From: Vicinamibacterales bacterium
Lineage (GTDB): Bacteria; Acidobacteriota; Vicinamibacteria; Vicinamibacterales; Fen-181
Length of the DNA: 64,000 nucleotides
Direction: 5' to 3'
Assembly (NCBI GenBank): GCA_036504215.1
Contig: DASXVO010000021.1
Coordinates: 16,428-80,427 of the forward strand
The position numbers and the translations under genes were made by a program. The notes below the pieces were generated by a model that was given only the letters and a program-made list of their open reading frames with translations, had not been told where the DNA came from and searched no databases. This document shows positions 1-10,300 of this stretch, piece by piece. The number at the start of each line of letters is the position of its first letter. The first letter of the stretch is position 1.

Positions 1-1136
1 TCGAACCCGCGAGGATACCCGCGGGTCAGCGACGACCGTGCCAGCGACATTTCCTGCTCGGTGGCAGGCCGGCATCCGGCGATCTCGACGATCTCCTTCA
101 TCGCTTCGCGGACGGCGGCGGCGGTGACCTTTGTCTGCACCGCCGCCTGCACCGCGAACGGCCCGGCGGCCCGCCTGAACTCGAAGCCGCTGCGCGCTCC
201 GTAGGTATAGCCCTTGTCCTCTCGGAGGTTCATGTTCAGCCGGCTGACGAACTGGCCGCCGAGGATCGCGTTCAGCACGAGCAGTGCGTGATAGTCGGGC
301 GTCTGTCGCGGCACGGCCACCTGGGCGATCCGGACTTCGGACTGGGCGGCCCCCGGGCGGTTCACGATCACCAGCCTGGCGGCCGGTCGGTCCGGAGGTG
401 GTGGCAACTCGGGCACGGTGGGATGCGCGGGAGTGGCCGCTCCCGGCGACCAGGACCCAAACGCGCGCTCGACCGCGTCGTACATCTCCTGGTGGGTCGC
501 GTCCCCCACTGCAACGAGCGTGACCGCCGGCGGGCGCCACATGGTCGCGTGGAACGCGGCGACCTCCTCGGGGCGAAGGCCCTGCAGCGAGCGGGTCGTG
601 CCGAGCGGCAGGTGGCCGTACGGATGGTCGGGATACAGCACGCGGATGAGGGTGCGGTCGGCCACAGCCGGGGCCAGGTCGCGGAGCTGCATCAGACGGG
701 TGAGCCGCAGGTCGCGCACGCGATCGACGTCGGCGGCAGCCAGCCGCGGCCGGCACACGATCTCGGCCAGCAGATCGAGGGCCGCGTCCTTGAAGCGCGA
801 AAGTGTCAGCAGCGACAACACCGTCGCATCCGACCCCACCTCGGTCTCGAGCTGCGCGCCCAGTCGCGACAGCGCGTCCTCGATCTCGAGCGCCGATCGC
901 GTCCCGCTGCCCTCGTCGAGCAGATCGGCCGTCAGGGACGCCAGGCCCGGCCGGTCGGCCGGATCGCTCGCCGCGCCGGACGACAGCATCAGCAGGAACG
1001 AAAGAACCGGCACCTCGCGCTGCTCGACCGTCCACACGTGCATGCCGGTGGACAGACGGCGCCGGGAAACGACGGGAAAATGGAAATCTGGATCCGGGCC
1101 AGGCTCCGGCAGGCGCGAACGATCGACGATGGTCAC
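1..1136 (-). CDS. M16 family peptidase, probable non-catalytic subunit (3' end beyond window)
   Basis: The frame starts at a GTG (1136) whose GTGA overlaps the TGA of the upstream M16 gene by 4 bases, and stays open to the window edge, so the C-terminus is missing. The translation has the two-lobed M16 pattern, with an N-terminal lobe around residues 15-200 and a second lobe beginning near HPTVPELPPPPDRPAARLV. It lacks the HxxEH zinc motif. It keeps the LREDKGYTYGARSGF stretch that carries the conserved Arg/Tyr pair of substrate-binding, non-catalytic M16 subunits. By family knowledge it should pair with the catalytic subunit encoded just upstream to make a clamshell metallopeptidase, like the PqqF/mitochondrial processing peptidase-type heterodimers. 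No signal peptide is visible at this start. Substrate unknown. Confidence 0.85.
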   Translation of the reverse strand, partial: MTIVDRSRLPEPGPDPDFHFPVVSRRRLSTGMHVWTVEQREVPVLSFLLMLSSGAASDPADRPGLASLTADLLDEGSGTRSALEIEDALSRLGAQLETEVGSDATVLSLLTLSRFKDAALDLLAEIVCRPRLAAADVDRVRDLRLTRLMQLRDLAPAVADRTLIRVLYPDHPYGHLPLGTTRSLQGLRPEEVAAFHATMWRPPAVTLVAVGDATHQEMYDAVERAFGSWSPGAATPAHPTVPELPPPPDRPAARLVIVNRPGAAQSEVRIAQVAVPRQTPDYHALLVLNAILGGQFVSRLNMNLREDKGYTYGARSGFEFRRAAGPFAVQAAVQTKVTAAAVREAMKEIVEIAGCRPATEQEMSLARSSLTRGYPRGF

Positions 1137-2437
1137 GAGCACACCACCTTGGTGGAACCGGCCAGCGCCAGATCGAGGCGGCCGCGAGGGACGACGCTCA
1201 CCGCCACGCGCGGTGCGCGGACGAGGAAACTCGATACGGCCTCTGCCACCGTCGCCGGTGTGGCCGAGCGGTAGCGCGCGAGATCGCGGTCGAAGAAGCC
1301 GGGGTCGCCAACAAAGATGTTGTACTGATTGAGCTGATCCGACTTGCCGCCGAAGCCGCCAACCGTCTGCACCCGATAGATGAACTGCGCTTCCGCCTGT
1401 GCAAGGCTGCGCTCGAGTTCTGAGGCGCTCGGACCATCGGCGGCGACGCGTGCGAGTCCCGCCGTGATCATCTCGTCGAGTTCCGTGAGCGTGTGGCCCG
1501 GCGCGGCGGTCGAGACGAGTTGGAAGAAGCCCGACAGCTCGCGCGACTGTTGCAGGGCCGCCACGTCGGTGGCAAACCGCTTCCTGTAGACCATCTCTTC
1601 GTAGAGGCGCGAGCTCTTGCCCTCGGCCAGGACGTCGGCCGCGAGATCGAGGTCTGCGTCGCCCGGCGCGAAGATGGACGGAGACAGCCACGTGAGGTAG
1701 AGGCGTGGCAACTCGACCGCGTCTTCGAGGACGACACGGATCTCCGAGACCAGGCCGGCCGTGCACGAGATCGGCCCGGCCGCCGGGCCCGCGGGAATCG
1801 ATCCGAAGTAGCCGTCGGCGAGGCGGAGAGCCTCCGCAGTGTCGATGTCGCCCGCCAGCACCAGCGAGGCGTTGGCCGGGTGGTAGTACCGCGCGAAGAA
1901 CGCGCGGACATCGTCGAGACTGGCGGCGCGCAGATCCTCCGGGCTGCCGATGGTGAGCCAGTGGTACGGATGGTCCGGCGGGAACAACGCGGCGACGATC
2001 GCCATCGAGGCCATGCCGTACGGACGGTTCTCGTAGTTCTGGCGCCGCTCGTTCAACACGACATCGCGCTGGTTGCGGAACTTCTCCTCCGTCAGCGCCG
2101 GCAGCAGAAACCCCATCCGGTCCGACTCCATCCACAGCGCCAGCTCGAGGCTGCTCGTCGGCACGACCTCCCAGTAGTTGGTGCGGTCCGTGTTCGTCGA
2201 GCCATTCAGCACGGCCCCCGCCTGCTGGAGCGGCTGGAAGAACCCGTGGTCGTAGTGCTCGGACCCCTCGAACATCAGGTGCTCGAACAGATGCGCGAAC
2301 CCCGTGCGCCCCGGCTGCTCGTTCTTCGAGCCAACGTGATACCACAGGTTGACCGCCACGATTGGACAGCGGTGGTCTTCGTGTGTCACCACCGAGAGGC
2401 CGTTGCCAAGGACGTGTTTCTCAAAGGGAATCTGCAT
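1133..2437 (-). CDS. M16 family zinc metallopeptidase, catalytic subunit
   Basis: 434 residues, usual for single-domain-pair bacterial M16 peptidases. The inverted zinc motif HxxEH is visible as HLFEH near residue 50 (GFAHLFEHLMFEGSEHYDHG), with the distal Glu region following (RNQRDVVLNERRQNYENRPYG). The start at 2437 is preceded by GGGGAG six bases upstream, a good ribosome site. No signal peptide is seen, so it is cytoplasmic or exported by another route. It overlaps the next gene by 4 bases (GTGA), so the two M16 proteins are probably co-translated and form an active/inactive heterodimer. Physiological substrate cannot be told from sequence. Confidence 0.93.
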   Translation of the reverse strand: MQIPFEKHVLGNGLSVVTHEDHRCPIVAVNLWYHVGSKNEQPGRTGFAHLFEHLMFEGSEHYDHGFFQPLQQAGAVLNGSTNTDRTNYWEVVPTSSLELALWMESDRMGFLLPALTEEKFRNQRDVVLNERRQNYENRPYGMASMAIVAALFPPDHPYHWLTIGSPEDLRAASLDDVRAFFARYYHPANASLVLAGDIDTAEALRLADGYFGSIPAGPAAGPISCTAGLVSEIRVVLEDAVELPRLYLTWLSPSIFAPGDADLDLAADVLAEGKSSRLYEEMVYRKRFATDVAALQQSRELSGFFQLVSTAAPGHTLTELDEMITAGLARVAADGPSASELERSLAQAEAQFIYRVQTVGGFGGKSDQLNQYNIFVGDPGFFDRDLARYRSATPATVAEAVSSFLVRAPRVAVSVVPRGRLDLALAGSTKVVCS

Positions 2438-2542
2438 CGAGGTCTCCCCTCAACGCTATCACAGTCGGCAGGCGGCGGCAGATCCCGATCTGCAAATGCA
2501 GACTCGCGAAGGAAGAGGGGAGAAGGCAGGCCCCACATCCGG

Positions 2543-2576
2543 CGTTTTTCGTTTTCGATTTCTCCGTTTCCATTTA
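2543..2576 (+). repeat. Pyrimidine-rich spacer element
   Basis: A CT/T-rich run between the divergent M16 and MFS genes, made of degenerate TTTTCGTTTTCGATTTCTCC-like steps. It resembles the CT-rich spacers at 20999-21118 and 46630-46720. No coding potential seen. Confidence 0.35.
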
Positions 2577-2618
2577 GGATGCATCATCGCGTTCTGCCTC
2601 CAGAAAGTTGATTCCCGC

Positions 2619-3851
2619 TTGGCCGACATCCCGAACGGTGGCGCCGCGCGCGCCGGTTCCATCTCTCCATGGCTCGTGCTCGCCCTGCTGGCGCTTGGCG
2701 AGTTCCTCGGCATGACGCTCTGGTTCTCGGCAACCGCCGTGACCGGCGCGCTGGTGGGCGAGTTCCGTCTCTCGGCCGGCCAGACCGCGTGGCTGACGAT
2801 GGCCGTGCAGGGCGGGTTCGTGGCGGGCACGCTGGTGAGCGCGGTGTTGAACCTGCCCGATCTGATCGCCACCCGGCGTCTGTTCGCGCTCGGCTGCTTC
2901 TGCGGTGCCGTCGTCACCTCGGCGATCACGTTGACCCACGGCGCGACCCCCGCCATCGCGCTGCGGTTCGCGACAGGCGTCGCGCTCGCATTGGTCTACC
3001 CGACCGGAATGAAGATCGTCTCCGGCTGGTTCAGGGATCGGCGCGGCACGGCGCTGGCCGTGCTCGTCGCCGCGCTCACCGTCGGGCAGGCGTTCCCGTA
3101 TCTGCTCGCGTCGCTCGTCGGCTCCGCAAGCTGGCGGACGCAGATGCTCGTCACCGCCGGCCTGGCGGTCGTCGGCGGGTTGATCGTGTTGCTGTTCGTC
3201 CATGAGGGGCCCTACGATGCGCCGGCCGAACGCTTCGATCCCCACGCCGCGGTCCGCGTCTACATCGACCGCCGCACCCGCTTCGCGGTGTTCGGCTACC
3301 TCGGACACCAGTGGGAGTTGTATGCGATGTGGACGTGGATTGGCACCTTCGCCGGCGCAAGCCTCGCAGCGCACGGCCAGACCGAGGTGGCGCGCGCGGC
3401 GTCCGCCGTGGCGTTCATCGGCGTCGGAGCCGGGGCGATCGGGTGCCTCATGGCCGGCTTCGCCGGCGATCGCCTCGGCAAGGCGCGGGTCGCTGGCCTG
3501 GCGCTGCGGGTCTCGGGGTGCTGCGCACTCCTGTCGGGCCTGGTCTACGGCCGCCATCCCCTCCTGCTCTTCCTCTTCGTGGCCGTCTGGGGCACCGCCG
3601 TCGTCGCCGACTCGGCGCAATTCTCTGCGCTCGTGGCCGACAACAGCCGTCCGGAGTACGTGGGCACCGCGCTCACGGTCGAAACCTGCAGCGGCTATCT
3701 GCTGACGATGCTCACCATCCGCCTCGTCCCGACGCTCGCGGGGTTCTTTGGCTGGCAGTGGGTGTTCCTCGCGCTCGTGCCCGGGCCGGTGTTTGGGGCG
3801 TGGGCGGTACGACGGATACAAGTCGGAACTGACGGTCTCAGTCGAGACTGA
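2619..3851 (+). CDS. MFS transporter
   Basis: About 410 residues with twelve predicted hydrophobic segments, beginning at SPWLVLALLALGEFLGM and including the loop-2/3-type basic motif GWFRDRRGTALAV. The second half opens with FGYLGHQWELYAMW. The frame is open upstream to 2349, but that stretch is Arg-rich, runs through the divergent promoter region and has no helix. A TTG at 2619, just before the first membrane segment, fits family length best; the exact start is uncertain. Substrate cannot be assigned. The last residues (VGTDGLSRD) are encoded by the first copy of the 19-bp tandem repeat that continues downstream, so the 3' end appears to have been extended or replaced by repeat sequence. 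Divergent from the M16 pair. Confidence 0.85.
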   Translation: MADIPNGGAARAGSISPWLVLALLALGEFLGMTLWFSATAVTGALVGEFRLSAGQTAWLTMAVQGGFVAGTLVSAVLNLPDLIATRRLFALGCFCGAVVTSAITLTHGATPAIALRFATGVALALVYPTGMKIVSGWFRDRRGTALAVLVAALTVGQAFPYLLASLVGSASWRTQMLVTAGLAVVGGLIVLLFVHEGPYDAPAERFDPHAAVRVYIDRRTRFAVFGYLGHQWELYAMWTWIGTFAGASLAAHGQTEVARAASAVAFIGVGAGAIGCLMAGFAGDRLGKARVAGLALRVSGCCALLSGLVYGRHPLLLFLFVAVWGTAVVADSAQFSALVADNSRPEYVGTALTVETCSGYLLTMLTIRLVPTLAGFFGWQWVFLALVPGPVFGAWAVRRIQVGTDGLSRD

Positions 3852-3926
3852 CGCACTCAGTCGGACGACGAGCCTGCCAGTCGGGGCTGACGATGTCAGT
3901 CGGAGCTGACGATGCCAGTCGGGGCG
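3820..3926 (+). repeat. Degenerate 19-bp tandem repeat, five to six copies
   Basis: Units follow the consensus CAGTCGGRRCTGACGATGY. The first is AAGTCGGAACTGACGGTCT and the later ones CAGTCGAGACTGACGCACT, CAGTCGGGGCTGACGATGT and CAGTCGGAGCTGACGATGC; the third copy is 20 bp and diverged. The array begins inside the 3' end of the MFS gene and runs into the spacer before the giant RCC1 gene. An 11-base core, AGTCGGAACTG (3821-3831), recurs exactly at 16169-16179, across the stop codon of that gene. Confidence 0.75.
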
Positions 3927-4158
3927 GGCCTGCGCGCCCGCAGCGCCAGCGATGACCCGAAAACGAGCAGGCAGTTGGCAGGCCAGCGACCGGCCCCACA
4001 GTTCCTCGACATGGCGATCGCGTCCGAACTCAAGAAGGCGGGAAAGGTCGCGGGGTCAGCCAAGAGGCAGCGGCTGGTCGTCATCGGACCTGGCCTCACC
4101 CGCCCGCATGGATGCCGCCGCTCCAGTCGCTCGATGACACAGCCAGTTGTCGCCTTTC
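3927..4158. other. Intergenic region without convincing gene
   Basis: Together with the repeat and promoter this makes a 487-bp spacer before the giant gene. A short open frame (3912-4166) has Arg/Ser-rich, high-GC shadow composition, no ribosome site and no recognisable domain, so I do not call it. Nothing else was recognised here. Confidence 0.5.
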
Positions 4159-4167
4159 TGATATAAC
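4159..4167 (+). promoter_or_regulatory. Extended -10 promoter candidate for the RCC1 gene
   Basis: TGATATAAC: a TGn extension followed by TATAAC, five of six matches to the -10 consensus. No good -35 lies at 17 bp. A second TGGTATAAG element sits at 4198-4206. Either would give a leader of roughly 130-165 nt before the ATG at 4339. Confidence 0.4.
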
Positions 4168-4338
4168 GACTTTACGCAGGGCCAGCTCCACGAGGTGTGG
4201 TATAAGGCGCTGTCGATCTCGTGTTCCGCTGTGGCGCCGTCGCCGTTCAAACCCACACAAGTTCTCACCGCGTCACGCAGAACGAGGCTCGCGGATTCGC
4301 TCCGAATCGCGCCCTTCATCCAGTTGGGAGAAGTCGGC

Positions 4339-7300
4339 ATGCGGCAAAAACCCGTCGTGCTCGTTGGCCTGGTCGCGGTCATCGCGTTGTGCGCAGCCGG
4401 CGTCCAGGTCTGGGCGACGGGAGCAGTTCAGGGGCGGCCAGCACTGTCCGGAGGAGCCGGCGCGGCGGCAACCGACGCGACAGCCATTGGCCCGGCGCCC
4501 GCGCCGGAAGCCAAACCCATGGGCGCCACGATCGTGGCGCCGACCGTCGGGGGGAACATCGACCCTGCCGCACTCGAGAGCGATTCCGCGGGGCGCAACC
4601 AGGCGACACCCGTCGCAGCCGGCGAACCACCGATCCCGGCGAGTTTCCCAACCTCAATCGGTGCGATGCGCAGCAACCCACCCGAGGCGCGGGGCCCGTC
4701 GGACGCGCCGCCCCGCCTGCCCGAATCCGGTCCGAACTCGGTGGTAGCGGTCGCCACCGCGTCCTATCCCTGGTCGTCGCCGACATCGAACTACCACACC
4801 TGTGCCCTGACGGCCGCGGGCGCGGTGAAGTGCTGGGGCCCGAACGAGAGCGGGCAGTTGGGCAACAGCACGTACGCCGATTCCACGACGCCGGTCGATG
4901 TCAGCACGCTCTCGAGCGGTGTGGCGAGCATCGTGACAGGCGCGAACCACAGTTGCGCGTTGACGACGGCGGGCGGCGTGAAGTGCTGGGGATCCAACAG
5001 CTGGGGGCAGATCGGCGACGGCACCTGGAACTGGCGCTCGGCGCCCGTGGACGTCACCGGCCTCACGAGCGGGGTTCTGGCGGTGACGGCTGGCGCCTAC
5101 CATACATGCGCACTGATCACCGGCGGTGCCCTGAAGTGCTGGGGCTACAACACCTACGGCCAGTTGGGTGACGGCACCACATCCAACCGCAATGCGCCGG
5201 TCGATGTCACGAACGCGAGCAACGGCTTCGCGGGGATTTCCGCCGGCGGCGTGCACACCTGCGCGGTGACGTCTGGCGGCGGCGTGAAGTGCTGGGGCTA
5301 CAACTCATACGGCCAGGTTGGCGACGGCACGACGACGAGCCGAAGCGTGGCAACCGACGTGAGCGGCGCTGCCAGCGGCTTCAGTGTCGTGGCGTCCGGT
5401 GGTCTGAGTACATGCGCCATCACCACGGGCGGCGGGCTCAAGTGCTGGGGCTACAACAACTACGGCCAACTGGGCGACACCACCACCTTCCAGCGCACCT
5501 CGCCGGTCCCCGTCTCCGGGCTTGTGAGCGGTGTCATCTCCGTCAGTCTCGGCTCGAACCATACGTGCGCCACACTGACCGGCGGCGCCTTGAAGTGCTG
5601 GGGAAGCAACTCGAGTGGCCAGATCGGTGATGGAACGACGACTACGCGCAGCACGCCAACAACAGTGAGCGGCCTGTCGAGTGTCGCCGTCGTCGCCGCC
5701 GGCGATGTCCATTCGTGCGCGGCAACCACAGACGGTCGGCTCCACTGCTGGGGAGGCGACGGGCTCGGTCAGTTGGGTGATACGCCGACGACCGGCCGGC
5801 TGTTGCCGGGCGGCGTGCAGGGGGTGGAAGCGGCCACGCTCGCGACCAGCGCGGCCGCACACACCTGCGTGGCGACGGGCACCGGCATGCAGTGCTGGGG
5901 GCTCAACTCGAACGGTCAGCTGGGCAACGGCACCATGACGAACCGGACCACGCCCGGCGATGTGCCAGGCATCGGTCCGGGCGTGGCGGCGATCGGCGCG
6001 AGGAATCAGTTCACCTGCACGCTGACGTCGGCCGGCGGCGTGAAGTGCTGGGGATACAACGGCTCGGGCCAGCTGGGCGACGGCACCACCACGGCGAAGA
6101 CCACGCCGGCCGATGTCGCCGGCCTCGCCAGCGGTGTGACCGCGCTGGCCGTCGGCCCGGAGTTCGCCTGCGCCCTGACCACCGCTGGCGGCGTGAAATG
6201 CTGGGGAGGGAACTGGAATGGAGAGTTGGGCGACGGCACCACCACCAGTCGCAGCGTGCCAGGCGATGTGACCGGCCTCACGAGCGGGGTCGTCGCGATC
6301 GGCGCCGGCGGCAACCACGGCTGCGCCGTCATGACTGCCGGCACCATCAAGTGCTGGGGCTGGAACGGAAGCGGACAACTCGGCGACAGCACCACCACGC
6401 GTCCGGCGGCGCCAGTCGACGTGGTCGGCATCTCCAGCGGAACCAAGTCGCTCGCGCTGGGCTCGAACCACTCCTGCGCCCTGGCAACGGCGGGAACCGT
6501 CAAGTGCTGGGGCTCGAACTGGGCCGGACAGCTTGGGGACGGAACCTGGACGCAGCGAACGACTCCAGTCGACGTTGTTGGCCTCGGCGGCGTGGCGACG
6601 CTGACAGCAGGCTCGTCACACACCTGCGGCATCACGAGTGGGGGCAACCTCCAGTGCTGGGGCTGGAACCAGTACGGTCAACTCGGCGACGGGACGACCT
6701 CGGCCCGCTGGGCCCCAACCGCCATCACCGGTCTCGCCGGTGCCGCAGCGGCTATCGGTGCTGGCGACCGCCACACGTGCGCGGTCCTCACTTCCGGCGC
6801 GGTGCAGTGCTGGGGTTCCGACGCCAACGGCCAACTCGGCTCGGGCCGCGCGCTCTTCCGGCCGTTCCCGGCGGAGCTCGGCGGTTTCGGTAGCGCTCTC
6901 GCGACGGTGACGCCGGGCAACTCGGTTCAGATCTACGACGGCACCGCGAAGGCCACGACGGTGGCGACCACGCCGCCGGGTCTTGCCGTCACGACCACGT
7001 ACACCGGCATCGGCGACACGACCTACGCGCAGAACGTGACGGCACCGAGCGCGGCGGGCACCTACCTGGTCGTGGCGGTGGTGAGCGACGCGGCCTATGT
7101 CGGCTCCGGCAGCGGCACCCTGGTGATCAACAATGCCGCCCCCACCGTGGCCTCCATCAGCCCGTCATCCGCGCCGGACTACTCCTTCACGCCGGTCACT
7201 ATCACCGGCACGAACTTCATGCCTGGAGTGTCGGTCCGTCTGAACGGCGCGCTGCTGCCATCGACGTTCGTGAACAGCACCACGCTGACGGCGGTCGTGC

Positions 7301-10300
7301 CGCCAGGCGCGGCGGGCGTCGCCGCGGTCTTCGTGCGCAACCCCGAACCGACGTCCGGTAACGCGGCCTCGAACTTTGCGTACCTCGCCTATCCGCGCAT
7401 CACATCGCTGGCGCCCGCGTCAGGTCCGGCCGGCACGTCGGTGACGATCACCGGCACGAACTTCAGCGACACCGATGCGGCGGTGTCGTTCGGCGGCCAG
7501 GCGGCGGCGGTGACGAGCCGCTCGGCCACGCAGATCGTGGCGACGGTGCCCGGCGGCACCGCCAGCGGCCTCGTCGATGTCACGGTCACGAACGTCGCGC
7601 TGGGCCGGAGCCGGACGTACACACGCGCCTATTCGGTCGGGACGGCGCGGCCTGGCGTGGCCGGCGCCATCGCCGCGGGTGGAGCGTTCTCGTGCGCGGT
7701 CACGAGCACGGGCGGCGTGCAGTGCTGGGGATCGAACGGGGCGAATGAGCTTGGCGACGGGACGACCGTCAGCCGGTCGGTGCCAGCCGCCGTGTCCGGG
7801 CTCACGAGCGGGATGGCCGGCGTCACGGCCGGCAGTTCGGGCTCCCACGGGTGTGCGCTCACGACCGGCGGCGGTGTGAAGTGCTGGGGCCAGAACGGCT
7901 ACGGCCAGCTCGGTGACGGCACGACGACGAGCCGGTCGATGCCGGTCGATGTCGTGAGCCTGCCGAGCGGCATCGTGGCGGTGACCGCCAGCGGGTCCCA
8001 CACCTGCGCCCTGACGATGAACGGCGGCGTGAAGTGCTGGGGGCGGAATATGTATGGAGAGGTCGGCGACAACACCACGACCGACCGCTCGAGCCCGACG
8101 GACGTCGTCGGCCTGGCAAACGGCGTGCGCGCGATCGGCGTGGGCCTCTACCACTCGTGCGCGGTGCTCACCGATGGCAACGCCAGGTGCTGGGGCCGGA
8201 ACAACTACGGTCAGCTCGGCGACGGGACGACGACCGATCGTCCGACGCCCGTCGTCGTCCAGGGCTGGTCGGGCGGCGCGGCGGTCGTCGTGGGCGGCTA
8301 CTACCACACCTGCGCGATTACCTCGAGCGGGGTCAGTTGTTGGGGCTACAACAGCTCCGGCCAACTGGGCGACGGGAGCACGACGAACCGGACGGCGCCC
8401 GGTGCCGTGTCCGGCTTGGCGGCCGGCGTGACAGCGCTCGCTGCGGGCGGAAACCATACGTGTGCCGTGGCGACCGACGGCACGGCGAGATGCTGGGGCT
8501 CCAACCCCGCCGGCCAACTCGGCGACGGGACCACGACGAATCGGTCAACACCGGTCAGCGTCTCCGGCCTCGCCGCGAGCGCGAGCGCCGTCGCCGGCGG
8601 CTCCGATCACACCTGCGCGCTCCTCGCCGACGGCGGCGTGCAGTGCTGGGGCAATGACGTCCTGGGCGGAACGGGCTCTGGCACGACGGTCTTACGCACG
8701 GTCCCGGGCGATGTGTCCACGCTGGCGACGGGGGGCCTCGACCTCACAGCCGGGATGTATCATGCCTGCGCGCTGACGTCTGGAGGCGTGGTCAAGTGCT
8801 GGGGCAGCAACATCAGCGGCCAACTCGGCGATGGCACGACGGTCAGCCGAGCCCTGCCGGCCGCCGTGATTGGCCTGCAGGCCGGGATCAGAGGCGTCGC
8901 CGCCGGGATGTCGCATGCCTGCGCCATCACGAGCGGCGGCGGCGTGAAGTGCTGGGGCCAGAACTCCAACGGTCAACTCGGCGATGGCACGACGACGATG
9001 CGATTTACGCAAGCGGACGTGACAGGACTGACGAGCGGCGTCTCGGCGGTCACCGCCGGGTCTTACCACACCTGCGCACTGACATCCTCCGGCGGCGTGA
9101 AGTGCTGGGGCTCCAACTCGTCCGGCCAGCTCGGTGACAACACCACCACGCAGCGCTCGGCTCCTGTTGACGTCTCCGGTCTGACGAGCGGCGTCATCGG
9201 CCTCACGGCGGGCTACTCCCACACGTGCGCCCTGATGGGCGCGGGCGGCATGAAGTGCTGGGGCTCCAACTCGTACGGCCAGCTTGGCGATGGCACGACC
9301 ACGCAGCGTCTCGCGCCCGTCGACGTCAGCGGCCTCGCTGCCGGCGTCGGTGGTGTCGCAGCGGGCGCGGGGGCCAATCACACCTGCGCGTGGACGACTG
9401 GCGGCGCGCTCAAGTGCTGGGGCGCGAACTCCTACGCCCAGGTCGGCGACGGAAGCTACACGAACCGAACCGCACCCGTCGATGTGACCGGCCTGTCGAA
9501 CGGCGTCAGCGCTGTCGCAGCAAGCGCCTATCACACCTGCGCACTGACAAGCGGGGGTGGCGTCAAGTGCTGGGGGAGCGGCCAGTACGGCGCGGTCGGC
9601 GACGGCAGCACGACGACCCGTCTCACCCCGGTCGATGTCGTCAACCTGTCGAGCGGCGTCACCTCCATCGCGGCAGGGTCCAGCTACAGCTGTGCCGTGA
9701 CGGGCAGCGGCGGCATCCAGTGCTGGGGCGACAACTCGATGGGTCAACTCGGCGATGGCCGGCCGCTGATCCGGCTGTACCCCTCCAACGCCAGCGGCTA
9801 CGGCGCCATCGTGATCCTGGGCAACCTCGATCAGACCTACGACGGCACGCCCAAGGCGGTCACGGCAGCCACCGTGCCCCCGGGCCTGGCCGTGACGATA
9901 ACGTATCGCGGAACCGGAACGACCACGTACGGGCCCACCACCGCAGCGCCGACAGATCCGGGCTGGTACGTCGTAGTGGCCACCGTCAACGACTCGACCA
10001 TCGCCGGCTCCGGATCGGCGGGCGCCACGCTCACGATCAACAACGCCGTGCCGGTGGTGTCGTCGGTCGCCCCGCCCTCTGGCCCAGACTTCGGCGGCAC
10101 TCTCATCACGGTGTCGGGAACCGGCTTTAGGCCTGGCGCGACGGTGCAGATTAACGGTCTCGCGGCAGCGGGCGTCTACGTCAACGCGACGACCATGACG
10201 GCCGTGACGCCGTCCTCGGCCGCCGCCGGCGCGGCGACGGTCACGGTTCGCAATCCGGACCCGACGCCGGGCGCCGCGACGACCACCTTCACCTACCTGG

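Noticed and set aside
2349..2618. Upstream in-frame extension of the MFS transporter
   Set aside because: It would overlap the M16 gene start, is Arg-rich and precedes the first membrane helix; family length fits a start near 2619.
3820..3926. CRISPR array suggested by regular short repeats
   Set aside because: The 19-bp units are contiguous, without spacers, and no cas genes are present.
3912..4166. 84-codon open frame before the RCC1 gene
   Set aside because: No ribosome site, it starts inside the 19-bp repeat, and composition resembles shadow frames.
4195..4338. Upstream in-frame extension of the RCC1 protein
   Set aside because: The signal peptide and a ribosome site mark the ATG at 4339.
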